NCBI RefSeq assembly: GCF_902153245.2
Contig: NZ_CABFWF030000006.1
Location: forward strand, 69,507 to 133,506
Source: Pseudorhizobium endolithicum
Lineage (GTDB): Bacteria; Pseudomonadota; Alphaproteobacteria; Rhizobiales; Rhizobiaceae
Reading direction: 5' to 3'
DNA: 64,000 nt
Part shown: in pieces, positions 15,835 through 26,449 of the stretch
Layout of the letters: each line of letters opens with the position of its first letter
Numbering within the stretch: position 1 is the stretch's first letter
Notes under the pieces: model-generated
What the model saw: the letters and a program-made list of their open reading frames with translations, nothing else
Database searches by the model: none
What the model was told of the DNA's origin: nothing
Translations under genes and position numbers: made by a program

Positions 15835-17298
15835 TCACGTGCCGCAGAAGGTCTGCAGCACCCGCTCCTCCGGTTTCGGGGGAACGGTGTAGACCTCAAA
15901 CTCCGGGCGGTCCTCGTAGGGCCGTTCCACCGCCGCAAGCAGCCGGTTGAAGAAGCTGAGGTCGCCGTAGTTGGCGGCGGCCAGAGCCTCCTCGACCTTG
16001 TGGTTGCGGGGAATGATGGCCGGGTTGACGGCGCGCATGGCGGCAGAGCGTTCCTCTTGCGAACCCCTCTCTCGCTCGAGCCGAGCCCGCCAGGTTTCGA
16101 GCCAGGTGGTTGCCTGGTTCCTTTCCTTGAAGGACGAGAGGAAGGCCTCCTCGCCCGCGCCGGCTGCAACGTCGCAGAGCCGCCGGAAGGTCAGCGTGAA
16201 ATCGGCCTCGCCCTCCTGCATGGCGGAAAGCAGCGCCTGCACCAGTTCTCCGTCGCCCTCCTCTTCGCCAGAAAGGCCGAGCTTGCGGCGGAAGACCGAA
16301 AGCCAGGCATTCTGGAAGCGCTGGCCGAACTCGCTCAGCACGTGGTTGGCCGAGAGCACCGCCTTGTCCTGATCCCCGTCGATCAGCGGCAGAAGGCATT
16401 CGGCGAGCCGGGCGATGTTCCACTGGGCAATGCCCGGCTGGTTGCGATAGGCGTAGCGGCCGCCCTGGTCGATGGAGGAGAAGACCTTCATCTGGTCGTA
16501 TTCGTCCAGGAAGGCGCAGGGGCCGAAATCGATGGTCTCGCCGGAAAGCGTCATGTTGTCGGTATTCATCACCCCGTGGATGAAGCCGACGCCGAGCCAG
16601 CGGGCGACGAGCTCACCTTGCGCGAAGGCGACGGCGCGCAGGAGTTCCAGGTAGGGCTTCTCCGCCTGCCGGAGCGCCGGGTAATGACGCTCGATGACGT
16701 AGTCGGCGAGAGTCCTCAGGCCGTCCACATCCTGCCTGGCGGCGAAATACTGGAAGGTGCCGATACGCACATGGCTCGACGCCACGCGCACGAAGACGGC
16801 ACCGGGCTGCGGCGTCTGGCGATAGACCTGTTCGCCGGTGGCGACGGCGGCGAGCGCCCGCGTCGCCGGAATGCCGAGAGCGTGCATCGATTCCGAAAGG
16901 ATGTATTCCCGCAGCACCGGACCCAGTGCGGCGCGTCCGTCGCCACGGCGGGAAAAGGGCGTCGGCCCCGCCCCCTTGAGCTGGATGTCGCGGCGGACGC
17001 CGTTTCTGTCGATCACCTCGCCGATGAGGATGGCCCGGCCGTCGCCGAGCTGCGGCACGAAGGAGCCGAACTGGTGGCCGGCATAGGCCATCGCGAGCGG
17101 GGTAGCGCCCTGTGGCACGACATTTCCGGCAAAGATCGCCGCCAGCCGCTGCGGATCGGTCGCATCCGCCTCAATTCCCAGCTCCGCGGCAAGCGGCCCG
17201 TTGAATTTCAGCAGCACCGGACCTTCCACGGGTTCGGGATAGACCGAGGCATAGAAGCGCTCGGGCAGCCGGGCATAGGAATTGTCGAACTGGAACAA
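15835..17298 (-). CDS. selO: Protein adenylyltransferase SelO (YdiU)
   Basis: A pseudokinase-fold enzyme that transfers AMP to Ser/Thr/Tyr of target proteins. Seen here are FDNSYARLPERFYA at the N-terminus, the LKGAGPTPFSRRGDGRAALG glycine-rich loop region, and the NTDNMTLSGETIDFGPCAFL metal/catalytic segment. The start is set at TTG 17298: AAGGAG stands 6 nt upstream and the product (487 residues, begins FQFDNSYARL after the initiator) then matches the family length of about 480. A start at 17529 would add 77 residues unlike the family. It converges on the permease gene. Confidence 0.92.
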   Translation of the reverse strand: MFQFDNSYARLPERFYASVYPEPVEGPVLLKFNGPLAAELGIEADATDPQRLAAIFAGNVVPQGATPLAMAYAGHQFGSFVPQLGDGRAILIGEVIDRNGVRRDIQLKGAGPTPFSRRGDGRAALGPVLREYILSESMHALGIPATRALAAVATGEQVYRQTPQPGAVFVRVASSHVRIGTFQYFAARQDVDGLRTLADYVIERHYPALRQAEKPYLELLRAVAFAQGELVARWLGVGFIHGVMNTDNMTLSGETIDFGPCAFLDEYDQMKVFSSIDQGGRYAYRNQPGIAQWNIARLAECLLPLIDGDQDKAVLSANHVLSEFGQRFQNAWLSVFRRKLGLSGEEEGDGELVQALLSAMQEGEADFTLTFRRLCDVAAGAGEEAFLSSFKERNQATTWLETWRARLERERGSQEERSAAMRAVNPAIIPRNHKVEEALAAANYGDLSFFNRLLAAVERPYEDRPEFEVYTVPPKPEERVLQTFCGT

Positions 17299-17653
17299 GA
17301 AACACTCCTTCGGGTCCGTTACCGCTGAAAATGGGAAACCATGGCCTTCCAACAAGCGGGCGGCGCCATGGTTGCGCCCCATTTGCAATGTCTTCCTTGG
17401 CGCGGGCGGCGGACAACGGACTGCGGGAACGGTGCTGATGCAAATTCGCAACAGCAGCTTTTCTTTGCAGCCGGGCGAGGAAACCGGCGGAACCGCGGCC
17501 CTTTCCCTTCGTTTTGTCGCCATCATCAACTACAGGCGGTCGGGGCAAAATACTGTTACTTCTCATTTACAAAAAGCTGTTGTAATTCAGCTACAGCTTT
17601 ATCAGTGAGATAGATTACAACCTGATCATCTGCATTCGAGTAAGGAGAGCATC
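17299..17653. other. Divergent intergenic region (selO / outer membrane protein)
   Basis: 355 bp without a plausible gene. It holds the selO leader and, from about 17540, an AT-rich tract that likely contains the outer membrane protein promoter and 5' UTR, with the inverted repeat at 17573-17600. Confidence 0.45.
17573..17600. promoter_or_regulatory. Inverted repeat upstream of the outer membrane protein
   Basis: AAAGCTGT and ACAGCTTT are perfect 8-bp arms separated by 12 bp, centred about 67 bp before the ATG. This could be an operator for a dimeric regulator or an mRNA leader hairpin; the sequence alone does not decide. Confidence 0.4.
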
Positions 17654-18289
17654 ATGAAGAGAATCCTGTTCCTGGCGGCTGGCGTTGCAATGGTTGCATC
17701 GTCTTCAGCCTTTGCCGCCGATGCGGTGGAAACCATTCCGGAAGCGCCGGTGGCCGTCGAAATGCCGGCAGCCTTCAGCTGGAGCGGCCCGTATCTGGGT
17801 GTGCATGGCGGCTATGGCTGGGGCGATGGTTCGATCGACGGCATTCCTGGTGACGGCAGCTTCGACGGCGGCCGCTTCGGCGCCTTCGCCGGCTACAACT
17901 GGCAGATGTCGAACGGCTTCGTCGCCGGTATCGAGGGTGACCTCAACTACGACTGGAACGACGACGACATCGGTGGCGGCTTTGAAGGTGAAACCGGCTT
18001 CTCCGGCTCCGTTCGTGGCCGTGTTGGTTACGCCATGGACCGCACGCTGATCTACGCAGCTGGCGGCTGGACGGCAACCAATGTTGAAGTCACCGGTCCC
18101 GGCTTCGACGAAAGTGACACCGCACATGGCTGGACCCTCGGCGCTGGTATCGACCATGCCTTCACCGACAACATGTTCGGCCGCCTGGAATACCGCTACA
18201 ACGACTATAGCAACGCTGATCTCGGCCCCGGCGCCGAGGCTGACTTTGACCAGCACGTCGTTCAGGTCGGCATCGGTGTGAAGTTCTGA
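17654..18289 (+). CDS. Omp25/31-type outer membrane beta-barrel protein
   Basis: 211 residues with a clear signal peptide (hydrophobic core, cleavage after SSAFAA at ~22). An 8-strand porin-like barrel of the rhizobial/Brucella Omp25-Omp31 family follows. Signature segments are FSWSGPYLGVHGGYGWGDG, SNGFVAGIEGDLNYDW, GSVRGRVGYAMDRTLIYAAG and the C-terminal QHVVQVGIGVKF ending in Phe, the BamA recognition residue. It acts as a structural or diffusion protein of the outer membrane. AAGGAG stands before the ATG, and an intrinsic terminator follows 20 bp after the stop, so it is a single-gene unit. Confidence 0.93.
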   Translation: MKRILFLAAGVAMVASSSAFAADAVETIPEAPVAVEMPAAFSWSGPYLGVHGGYGWGDGSIDGIPGDGSFDGGRFGAFAGYNWQMSNGFVAGIEGDLNYDWNDDDIGGGFEGETGFSGSVRGRVGYAMDRTLIYAAGGWTATNVEVTGPGFDESDTAHGWTLGAGIDHAFTDNMFGRLEYRYNDYSNADLGPGAEADFDQHVVQVGIGVKF

Positions 18290-18308
18290 TCCTCCCGCAT
18301 ATCCTTGG

Positions 18309-18335
18309 AAAAGGGCTCCGCAAGGGGCCCTTTTT
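18309..18335 (+). terminator. Intrinsic terminator after the outer membrane protein gene
   Basis: GGGCTCC-GCAA-GGGGCCC (18313-18330, one G-U pair in RNA) is followed by TTTTT, 20 bp past the stop codon. Confidence 0.85.
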
Positions 18336-18415
18336 CGTTTCAGGACGGCAGTTCGGGAATAGCCGGGGATGACCGACGGGCATGTGCCGATCCCGCCAGG
18401 GGCTGGTCCGCCGCC

Positions 18416-19285
18416 TCAGTGCAGGTGCTTCAGCTTGTCCGGATTGCGCATCACGTAGATCGCCGTCACCTTGCCATCCTGGATGTCAAGCGCCGTCGTC
18501 TGCAATTCGCCATCTGCTTCGCGGGTGATGAAACCCGGCAGGCCGTTGACCATGGTCACGCGGATCAGTTCCCAGCCTCCCTTCTCGAAGAAGCGCACCA
18601 GCGACTGCTGGACCTTCATGACGTCCTCGATCCCGAAGAGCAGCCTGAGTGCCGCAGGGCGCTTGCCACCACCATCGGAATGCATGCTGACATCGGCGGA
18701 AAGCATGGCGGAGAGCGTCGCCATATCGCCGCTGCGCGAAGCCGCGAAGAAAGCCTCGGCGATCTCCAGGCCGCGCTTTCGGTCCACCTGAAACCTCGTG
18801 CGCGCCTCCCTGACATGGGCACGGGCGCGGGCTGCAAGCTGCCGGCACGCAGCCGGCTCGCGTCCGACCGATGCCGCGACCTCCCCGAACTCCAGCCCGA
18901 AGACGTCGTGCAGCAGGAAGGCTGCACGCTCCAGCGGCGAAAGCCGCTCGAGCGCAAGCATCAGCGGGAGCGTCACGTCCTCCTCTTCCTCCTCCTCCAC
19001 CACCGGATCGGGAAGCCAGGGACCGACATCGGTCTCCCGCTTCTTCCGCGCCGATTTCAGCTGATCGAGGCAGAGCCGGGTGACGGTGCGGCGCAGGAAG
19101 GCCTCGGGCTCACGCACCTCCACGCGGTCGGCCCTCATCCAGCGGATGAAGGCCTCCTGCACCACGTCCTCGGCATCGGCCACCGAGCCCAGCATGCGGT
19201 AGGCGACGCGCAGCAGCTTCGGGCGCAGCGGCGCGAAGCTTGCCGCGGCATCCTCGTGAGCATCCTCGGGGCTGGGGCCTGCCAT
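18416..19285 (-). CDS. ECF41-type RNA polymerase sigma factor
   Basis: 289 residues: sigma region 2 (~15-80, RMLGSVADAEDVVQEAFIRW), region 4 (~115-165), and a C-terminal SnoaL-like extension (~175-289) that modulates activity in this class. The ECF41 hallmarks are present: WLPDP in the linker between the two sigma domains, DGGGK in the extension, and NPDKL near the C-terminus. ATG at 19285 overlaps the upstream stop (TGATG). ECF41 factors usually have no anti-sigma factor. They control the adjacent carboxymuconolactone-decarboxylase-like gene, which is exactly the neighbour here. Confidence 0.93.
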   Translation of the reverse strand: MAGPSPEDAHEDAAASFAPLRPKLLRVAYRMLGSVADAEDVVQEAFIRWMRADRVEVREPEAFLRRTVTRLCLDQLKSARKKRETDVGPWLPDPVVEEEEEEDVTLPLMLALERLSPLERAAFLLHDVFGLEFGEVAASVGREPAACRQLAARARAHVREARTRFQVDRKRGLEIAEAFFAASRSGDMATLSAMLSADVSMHSDGGGKRPAALRLLFGIEDVMKVQQSLVRFFEKGGWELIRVTMVNGLPGFITREADGELQTTALDIQDGKVTAIYVMRNPDKLKHLH

Positions 19286-19755
19286 CAGGCGACCGCCTTC
19301 TGCGCATCGGGAATTGGGGGCGTGCTTACCCAAAGGCCGAAGCCGACGGCGAGACGGTTCCAGCCGTTGATGACGTTGATCATCAGGGTAAGCTTCACCT
19401 GTTCCTCCTCAGTGAATTCCGCCTCCAGCGCCTGGCGGGCCGGCTCCAGCGCATGGCCTTCCGAAAGCCGCGTCAGCGCCTCGGTCCAGCCCAGCGCTGC
19501 GCGCTCGCGCTCGGTATAGCACGGCGCCTCGCGCCAGGCCGAGAGCAGATAGATGCGCTGTTCGGTCTCGCCCTTGGCGCGGGCCTCGGCCGTGTGCATG
19601 TTGATGCAGTTGGCGCAGCCGTTGATCTGCGAGGAGCGGATCTTCACCAGTTCAATGATATTCCATTCCAGGCTCGCCGCAGCATCCATGGACACGCCCA
19701 TCCACTTTTTCATAAGGGCGGGAGATGCGGCGAAGGGATCAAGTCTCGGTGTCAT
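19285..19755 (-). CDS. Carboxymuconolactone decarboxylase/AhpD-like protein
   Basis: 156 residues with the AhpD-type redox motif INGCANCINMHTAEA (CxxC at 47/50 and His at 54). The protein is all-helical and predicted cytoplasmic. This COE-type partner (carboxymuconolactone decarboxylase, oxidoreductase or epimerase) is the standard target of ECF41 sigma factors. ATG at 19755 is chosen because AGAGG lies 9 nt upstream; another ATG at 19761 is too close to it. The sigma gene follows with a 1-nt overlap, so the two are co-transcribed. The physiological substrate is unknown; an antioxidant role is inferred from CxxC. Confidence 0.9.
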   Translation of the reverse strand: MTPRLDPFAASPALMKKWMGVSMDAAASLEWNIIELVKIRSSQINGCANCINMHTAEARAKGETEQRIYLLSAWREAPCYTERERAALGWTEALTRLSEGHALEPARQALEAEFTEEEQVKLTLMINVINGWNRLAVGFGLWVSTPPIPDAQKAVA

Positions 19756-20003
19756 GGTCATATCCTCTGTTGGGGTTACGACACAAAGACGAGGCAGGAT
19801 CTGCCGGTGTGACATGACCCCGGATTTTTTCGTCTGGAAGGCCAGCGGCGCTCCGGCGGGAAGCCGCCGCCCGCGTTCCCGCGCCAGGGAACCTGATCGG
19901 CTCAACGGCAGGAAAGCGGCGGATGCTTGCTCCGGATCAACCGCCGTTGCGGGCGGATCCGCTAGAGTGGAAATGGAGGATCTTTCGGCAATGGGAGGCA
20001 GGC

Positions 20004-20264
20004 ATGGGTTTGGTGCAGCGGATCGGGTTGCGGCTTGAGCGCCAGTCGCATCTGATGAGCATGATGATGGAGCGGCTCGGCGTGGACCAGGAACTGGCCG
20101 GACAGGAGCAACTGGGGCTGACCATGGCGCATGCCGTCAGATCCTGCATCTTCTGCCGTTACAGCGCCGCCTGCGAGGAATGGCTCTCCGCCGGTGCCGG
20201 CCGCACGCCGCCGGCAGGGCCGGAATTCTGCGGCAATCGGGAATTCTTCAGCGCCCACAGCTAG
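20004..20264 (+). CDS. DUF6455-like small protein
   Basis: 86 residues beginning MGLVQRIGLRLERQSHLMSM. A Cys-containing core (HAVRSCIFCRYSAACEEWL) matches the DUF6455 pattern as I know it. The CxxC and the further Cys residues suggest metal or cluster binding, unproven. GGGAGG stands 5 nt before ATG 20004, while upstream in-frame codons look non-coding. It is single, between the ECF41 unit and the copper module, on the opposite strand to both. No signal peptide. Confidence 0.78.
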   Translation: MGLVQRIGLRLERQSHLMSMMMERLGVDQELAGQEQLGLTMAHAVRSCIFCRYSAACEEWLSAGAGRTPPAGPEFCGNREFFSAHS

Positions 20265-20303
20265 CATGCCCGTCGCGCCCGAGGCGCGACAGGCATCCGC
20301 TCG

Positions 20304-20501
20304 TCAGGCCGCCCTCTCCGGCGTATAGCCCGCCTCGCGGATGGCGTCCTCGGCCTTGGCCGCATCGCCTTCCACGGTCACCCGCCTGGACGACAAGTCG
20401 ACGGTGACGGCGGCACCGGGCAGCGCCTCGCCGAGGGCGGAGCGGACGCTCTTTTCGCAATGGCCGCAGGTCATGTCCGGGACGGTGAAGGTGGTGGTCA
20501 T
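20304..20501 (-). CDS. copZ: Copper chaperone CopZ (heavy-metal-associated domain)
   Basis: 65 residues forming one ferredoxin-like HMA domain. The Cu(I) site is MTCGHCEKSV (Cys 12 and 15), and the fold ends with the usual IREAGYTPE. It carries Cu(I) in the cytoplasm to the efflux ATPase or the regulator. A CueR-type operator/promoter lies upstream (20536-20560), overlapping the 3' end of cueR. The gene is therefore expected to be copper-induced as well as readable from the copA-cueR transcript. Confidence 0.93.
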   Translation of the reverse strand: MTTTFTVPDMTCGHCEKSVRSALGEALPGAAVTVDLSSRRVTVEGDAAKAEDAIREAGYTPERAA

Positions 20502-20535
20502 GGGCAGTCTCCTTTTGTTGTCGCTCGTTTCTGCG

Positions 20536-20560
20536 CCTTTCCCATGGCGGGAAGGTCAAG
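20536..20560 (-). promoter_or_regulatory. CueR operator/promoter of copZ
   Basis: CCTTTCCCATGGCGGGAAGG (20536-20555) plus the -35 TTGACC read on the minus strand (20554-20559) is the MerR-family CueR box. It is nearly identical to the copA operator at 23411-23431. It overlaps the stop codon of cueR. Confidence 0.75.
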
Positions 20561-20977
20561 CGCTTTTGCCGGGGCGCACGGGGGCCGGTGCCGCGGCGCC
20601 GGCCAGATCATTGAGGATCGGGCAGTTCGGCCGGTGGTCGCCGCTGCAGCAATGGGAAAGGTGCTTCAGCGTCTTCACCATGCCCTGTATCTCGGCGATG
20701 CGCCGCTCCAGGTCGGCGATATGGACCTCGGCCACCTCCTTGACGGCGGCGCTGGTGCGATCCTTGTCCCGCCACAGCTTCAGCAGCGTCTCGGTTTCCT
20801 CCAGCGAGAAGCCGAGATTGCGGGCGCGCTTGATGAAGCGGAGGACGTGCACCTCTTCCTCGCCATAGACGCGGTAGTTGTTGCCGGTGCGGCCCATCGG
20901 ACGGATGAGGCCGATCTCTTCATAGTAGCGGATCATCTTGGAGGAGACGCCCGACGCCTCCGATGCCTGGCCGATGT

Positions 20978-20981
<4 letters not shown>
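20556..20981 (-). CDS. cueR: Cu(I)-responsive MerR-family regulator CueR
   Basis: 141 residues. The N-terminal MerR helix-turn-helix ([20 protein letters not shown]) is followed by a coiled-coil dimer helix and the C-terminal copper loop [10 protein letters not shown] (Cys 111, 112, 120). In CueR, two Cys around this loop bind one Cu(I). It activates copA and copZ by untwisting 19-bp-spaced promoters. Both such operators are visible in this window. Its ATG overlaps the copA stop (ATGA), so it is made from the promoter it controls. Confidence 0.94.
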
Positions 20982-23380
<2,399 letters not shown>

Positions 23381-23403
23381 GGCGGAATCCTCTGTTCCGC
23401 ATA

Positions 23404-23435
23404 TAGGTGGACCTTCCCATGATGGGAAGGTCAAG
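23404..23435 (-). promoter_or_regulatory. CueR operator/promoter of copA
   Basis: The palindrome CCTTCCCATGATGGGAAGG sits between -35 TTGACC (23429-23434) and a -10-like CACCTA with a 19-bp spacer. This is the spacing typical of MerR-family promoters and resembles E. coli copA. Confidence 0.8.
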
Positions 23436-23524
23436 GGCGGCGCGGGGAAATTCGTGAGGGATGTCGTAAGAGGAGGCGCGCGCGTCCTCGGATCGGCAAC
23501 AGGCGCTCAGCACGGGCGCGAGCG

Positions 23525-23640
23525 ATGAGAAAGATCATTGTCGGCGCATTGGCGAGTCTCGACGGCATCTTCCGGGCGCGGGCGGGCCGGAGGAGGATCC
23601 GGCCGGCGGCTTGCGGCACGGCGGCCCGGCTTTCCATCCG
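23525..23640 (+). pseudogene. Frameshifted remnant of a RibD-C/DHFR-family reductase
   Basis: The frame opens as MRKIIVGALASLDGI, the hallmark start of RibD-C-terminal/dihydrofolate-reductase-family proteins. After the GIF codons it must shift frame to continue as GGPEEDPAGGLRHGGPAFH, the next family block. Beyond about 23600 no further homology can be read in any frame, whereas the intact family is ~180-200 residues. The gene is therefore both frameshifted and truncated, with the neighbouring HxlR gene's 3' end starting about 60 bp further on. This is a decaying gene remnant. Confidence 0.7.
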
Positions 23641-23697
23641 AGCAGCCGAGCGAGGCGGAACTGGAGCGGAGGCGGAAGCTGACCTAGGAACGGGAGG

Positions 23698-24390
23698 TCA
23701 GCTCACCATACGCTGCACCGGGGCGAACTTGCTGAGCCCCAGCCAGTCCTGCATGTTGCGGGCGAGAGCCGGGTCGCCTTCCACTTCGAGCCGGCCCACG
23801 GACGTCTCATGCCGCACCGTCGTCAGGCCCATCCAGATCGCCGTCATCGTGTGGAGCGAGCTTCGGATCACGAGGTCGAGATCATGCCCGGGATCGAAAT
23901 TGCAGAGGTCGGCCTTGCCGTTCTCGATCACCAGCCACCATCGTTTCTGAGCTCCCGCAACTTCGGGATACAGAAACTGTATCGTGCAGCGGCGCGGCGG
24001 AAGGTGGCCGGTCCCCAGGTTTCGCTGCATATCCCACATCAGCAGGGACGGATCGAGGTTCTTCAGCGACAGGCGGGATTCTATCCAGCGCTGCGCCCAG
24101 GTTCCGAGCCCCATGATGACGGAACGCAGCTCCTCGCCGGAGGGGGACAGACGGTATTCCGTCATTCCCGCCGACGAACGGTCGACCGTGACGACACCGG
24201 CCTTCTCGAGTTCCTTCAGCCGCTTGGAGAGCAGGGCCGGCGACATTTTCGGCACGCCGCGCCGCAATTCGTTGAACCGTGTCGAGCCGCAGAGAAGCTC
24301 GCGGACGACGAGCGTGGTCCACCTGGAGCACAGGACTTCGGATGCCATCGAGACCGGACAGAACTGCCCGTAACCACCGCGCTCTTCCAT
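23698..24390 (-). CDS. HxlR-family regulator with C-terminal ligand-type domain
   Basis: 230 residues. The N-terminal HxlR winged helix (GQFCPVSMASEVLCSRWTTL, then LLSKRLKELEKAGVV, ~10-95) carries the conserved Cys of the family in CPVS. Residues ~130-230 form an extra SCP2-like or unknown domain (DLCNFDPGHDLDLVIRSSLH), as in longer HxlR members. ATG at 24390 is preceded by AAAGGTG. It is divergent from the acyl-CoA dehydrogenase gene, 176 bp away, so it probably controls that gene; the inducer is unknown. Confidence 0.86.
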   Translation of the reverse strand: MEERGGYGQFCPVSMASEVLCSRWTTLVVRELLCGSTRFNELRRGVPKMSPALLSKRLKELEKAGVVTVDRSSAGMTEYRLSPSGEELRSVIMGLGTWAQRWIESRLSLKNLDPSLLMWDMQRNLGTGHLPPRRCTIQFLYPEVAGAQKRWWLVIENGKADLCNFDPGHDLDLVIRSSLHTMTAIWMGLTTVRHETSVGRLEVEGDPALARNMQDWLGLSKFAPVQRMVS

Positions 24391-24566
24391 GGTGCACCTT
24401 TGACGGAACACTTCCGAAGCCCAGCCCGCGCCCATCATAATCCAGCAGGCCGGTTCCGACAATCGGCAGCAGCCGCAACGATGCAGGCGGTACAGATCCT
24501 GAACTGGAGGACGATCGAAATCAGGCTCACACTCCGGCATTCTCAATTTCGAGAGGAGGAAAGGGA

Positions 24567-25733
24567 ATGCAAAGCCTGGCAGAAACCGCGACGCAGCCGG
24601 AGGCGTTCGTCCGGAAACCCGATATCGTCGAGATCGCCAAAAGCCTGTCGATTGCCCTTGGAGAGCGCGCTGCGGCAGCGGACGAGCGCGACGAATTCGT
24701 GCGGGAAAATTATGCGCTCCTGAAGGAGGCGGGCCTCGTCGAGGCAGGCGTGCCGGTGGAACTGGGCGGGGGCGGCGCGGAGTTGCCCGAACTGGCGGAG
24801 ATGCTTCGCATCCTTGCCCATGCCTGCGGTTCCACCGCGCTTGCCTTCGCCATGCATACCCATCAGGTGGCAATTCCCGCCTGGAGATGGCGCCACCAGA
24901 ACGTGAGCGCAGTCGAGCCGCTGCTGAAACGCGTGGCGGCAGAACGGCTGGTGCTGCTTTCCAGCGGCGGCTCCGACTGGATCGGCGGCTCCGGCAAGGC
25001 GGAGAAGGTCGAAGGCGGCTACCGGATATCGGCCCGCAAGGCCTTCACCTCCGGCGCGGAGGCCGGGAACATCCTGATGACCGGCGCGATCCACGACGGG
25101 GCCGACGGCACCCGGTCGGTCATCCATTTCGGCGTGCCGATGGCAGCGCCCGAAGTCAGGATCGAGAACACCTGGCATACGCTCGGCATGAGGGGGACCG
25201 GCTCCAACGACGTGGTGCTCGACAACCTGTTCATTCCCGACGCGAACGTCGCCTTCTCGCGCAGGAGCGGCGAATGGCACCCGGTATTCCAGATCATCAG
25301 CACGCTGGCGTTTCCGCTGATCTATGCCGTCTACCTCGGCGTTGCCGAGAGCGCACGCGAGATCGCGATCACGACGGCGCGGAAGAAGCAGCCATCGGAG
25401 GATGCGACGAACATCGCCGGCCGCATGGATACCGCGCTTCGCGCCGCGCAGCTGGCGCACCGCTGGATGGTGGAGGTCGCCATGCGCAACAGCCCCTCCG
25501 CCGAGAGCGTCAACGAGGTGATGATCGGCCGCTCTCTCGTCGCGCGTCACGCCATCGAGGCGACGGAGCTTGCGATGGAGCTCGCCGGGGGTGCGTCCTT
25601 CTACCGGGCGAACGGCCTGGAGCGGCGCTTCCGCGACATCCAGGGAGCCCGCTTCCATCCGCTGCAGGCGGGTCCTCAAGCACGCTATGCCGGCGCGATG
25701 GCGCTCGGGCAGCCGGTGGCCAACATCTTCTAG
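24567..25733 (+). CDS. Acyl-CoA dehydrogenase family flavoprotein
   Basis: 388 residues with the acyl-CoA dehydrogenase fold: N-terminal helical domain, middle beta domain (SSGGSDWIGGSGKAEKVEGG, FTSGAEAGNILMTGA) and C-terminal helical domain (ANGLERRFRDIQGARFHPLQ). It binds FAD. The usual catalytic Glu position is not evident, so the substrate could be an acyl-CoA, or it may act like the related flavin-dependent monooxygenases or desulfurases. GAGGAGG stands before the ATG. It is divergent from the HxlR regulator and has no other pathway gene beside it. Confidence 0.88.
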   Translation: MQSLAETATQPEAFVRKPDIVEIAKSLSIALGERAAAADERDEFVRENYALLKEAGLVEAGVPVELGGGGAELPELAEMLRILAHACGSTALAFAMHTHQVAIPAWRWRHQNVSAVEPLLKRVAAERLVLLSSGGSDWIGGSGKAEKVEGGYRISARKAFTSGAEAGNILMTGAIHDGADGTRSVIHFGVPMAAPEVRIENTWHTLGMRGTGSNDVVLDNLFIPDANVAFSRRSGEWHPVFQIISTLAFPLIYAVYLGVAESAREIAITTARKKQPSEDATNIAGRMDTALRAAQLAHRWMVEVAMRNSPSAESVNEVMIGRSLVARHAIEATELAMELAGGASFYRANGLERRFRDIQGARFHPLQAGPQARYAGAMALGQPVANIF

Positions 25734-25822
25734 GCGGTCACGCATCCGGGCCGCGCGAGCGCGGCCCTGGTCGCAGGAGGATCCGCGGGCCGCAAATGGC
25801 TCGCGGACCTTCCGTTCCACCG

Positions 25823-26302
25823 TCAGCCGGGGACCTTCTCCGACCCCTCACCCACCTTCCACGGCCAATCCACCACATAGTCTTCGAAATCCTCGACCGG
25901 GACGTCCGTCTCGCAGACCGTCTCGTGGCCGCGGGCTGAGATGCCGGCCTGGTGGACCGTCTCCGGATCGCCCGAGAGGAGCGGGTGCCACCAGTAGAGG
26001 TCGCGGCCCTCGCGCAGGAGGCGATAGCCGCAGGTGGGCGGGAGCCAGGCGATCTCGTCGACCGCCGCCGGGGTGAGCTGGATGCATTCCGGCACCGTCG
26101 CCTGCCGGTTGTCGTAATCGGTGCAGCGACAGGTATGGCCGTCCATCAGCCGGCAGCGGACGGAGGTGAAGACGACGTCGCCGGTATCCCAGTCCTCCAG
26201 CTTGTTGAGGCAGCAGAGGCCGCAGCCGTCGCAAAGGCTTTCCCATTCGCGCTGGTCCATCTCCTCCAGCGTCTTGGTTTTCCAGAAGGGCAGTTCGCTC
26301 AT
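25823..26302 (-). CDS. YcgN-family cysteine-cluster protein
   Basis: 159 residues of the UPF0260/YcgN family. The N-terminal Cys-rich block [17 protein letters not shown] and further Cys at [15 protein letters not shown] and ECIQLTP resemble a zinc- or iron-sulfur-binding CxxCxxCC cluster. The family also shares PPTCGYRLL and the [17 protein letters not shown] segment, present here. Cytoplasmic, function unknown. It stands alone, convergent with the acyl-CoA dehydrogenase and divergent from the penicillin-binding protein gene. Confidence 0.9.
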   Translation of the reverse strand: MSELPFWKTKTLEEMDQREWESLCDGCGLCCLNKLEDWDTGDVVFTSVRCRLMDGHTCRCTDYDNRQATVPECIQLTPAAVDEIAWLPPTCGYRLLREGRDLYWWHPLLSGDPETVHQAGISARGHETVCETDVPVEDFEDYVVDWPWKVGEGSEKVPG

Positions 26303-26449
26303 TCACAAATCCGTGCCGGGAACAAGAAGGCGATCCGCGGCTTTTGCCTGTTGCGATTCTGTCATCGCATTTCAACACTTCATCAGCTATTGCTGATTAC
26401 CTATGCCTGCAGCTCTGGCCGCTCATGACGGCGGCGTCAAGCGACCGGC

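Noticed and set aside
17299-17529. 77-residue N-terminal extension of SelO
   Set aside because: The extension is unlike the family, whereas a TTG start at 17298 with AAGGAG gives family length.
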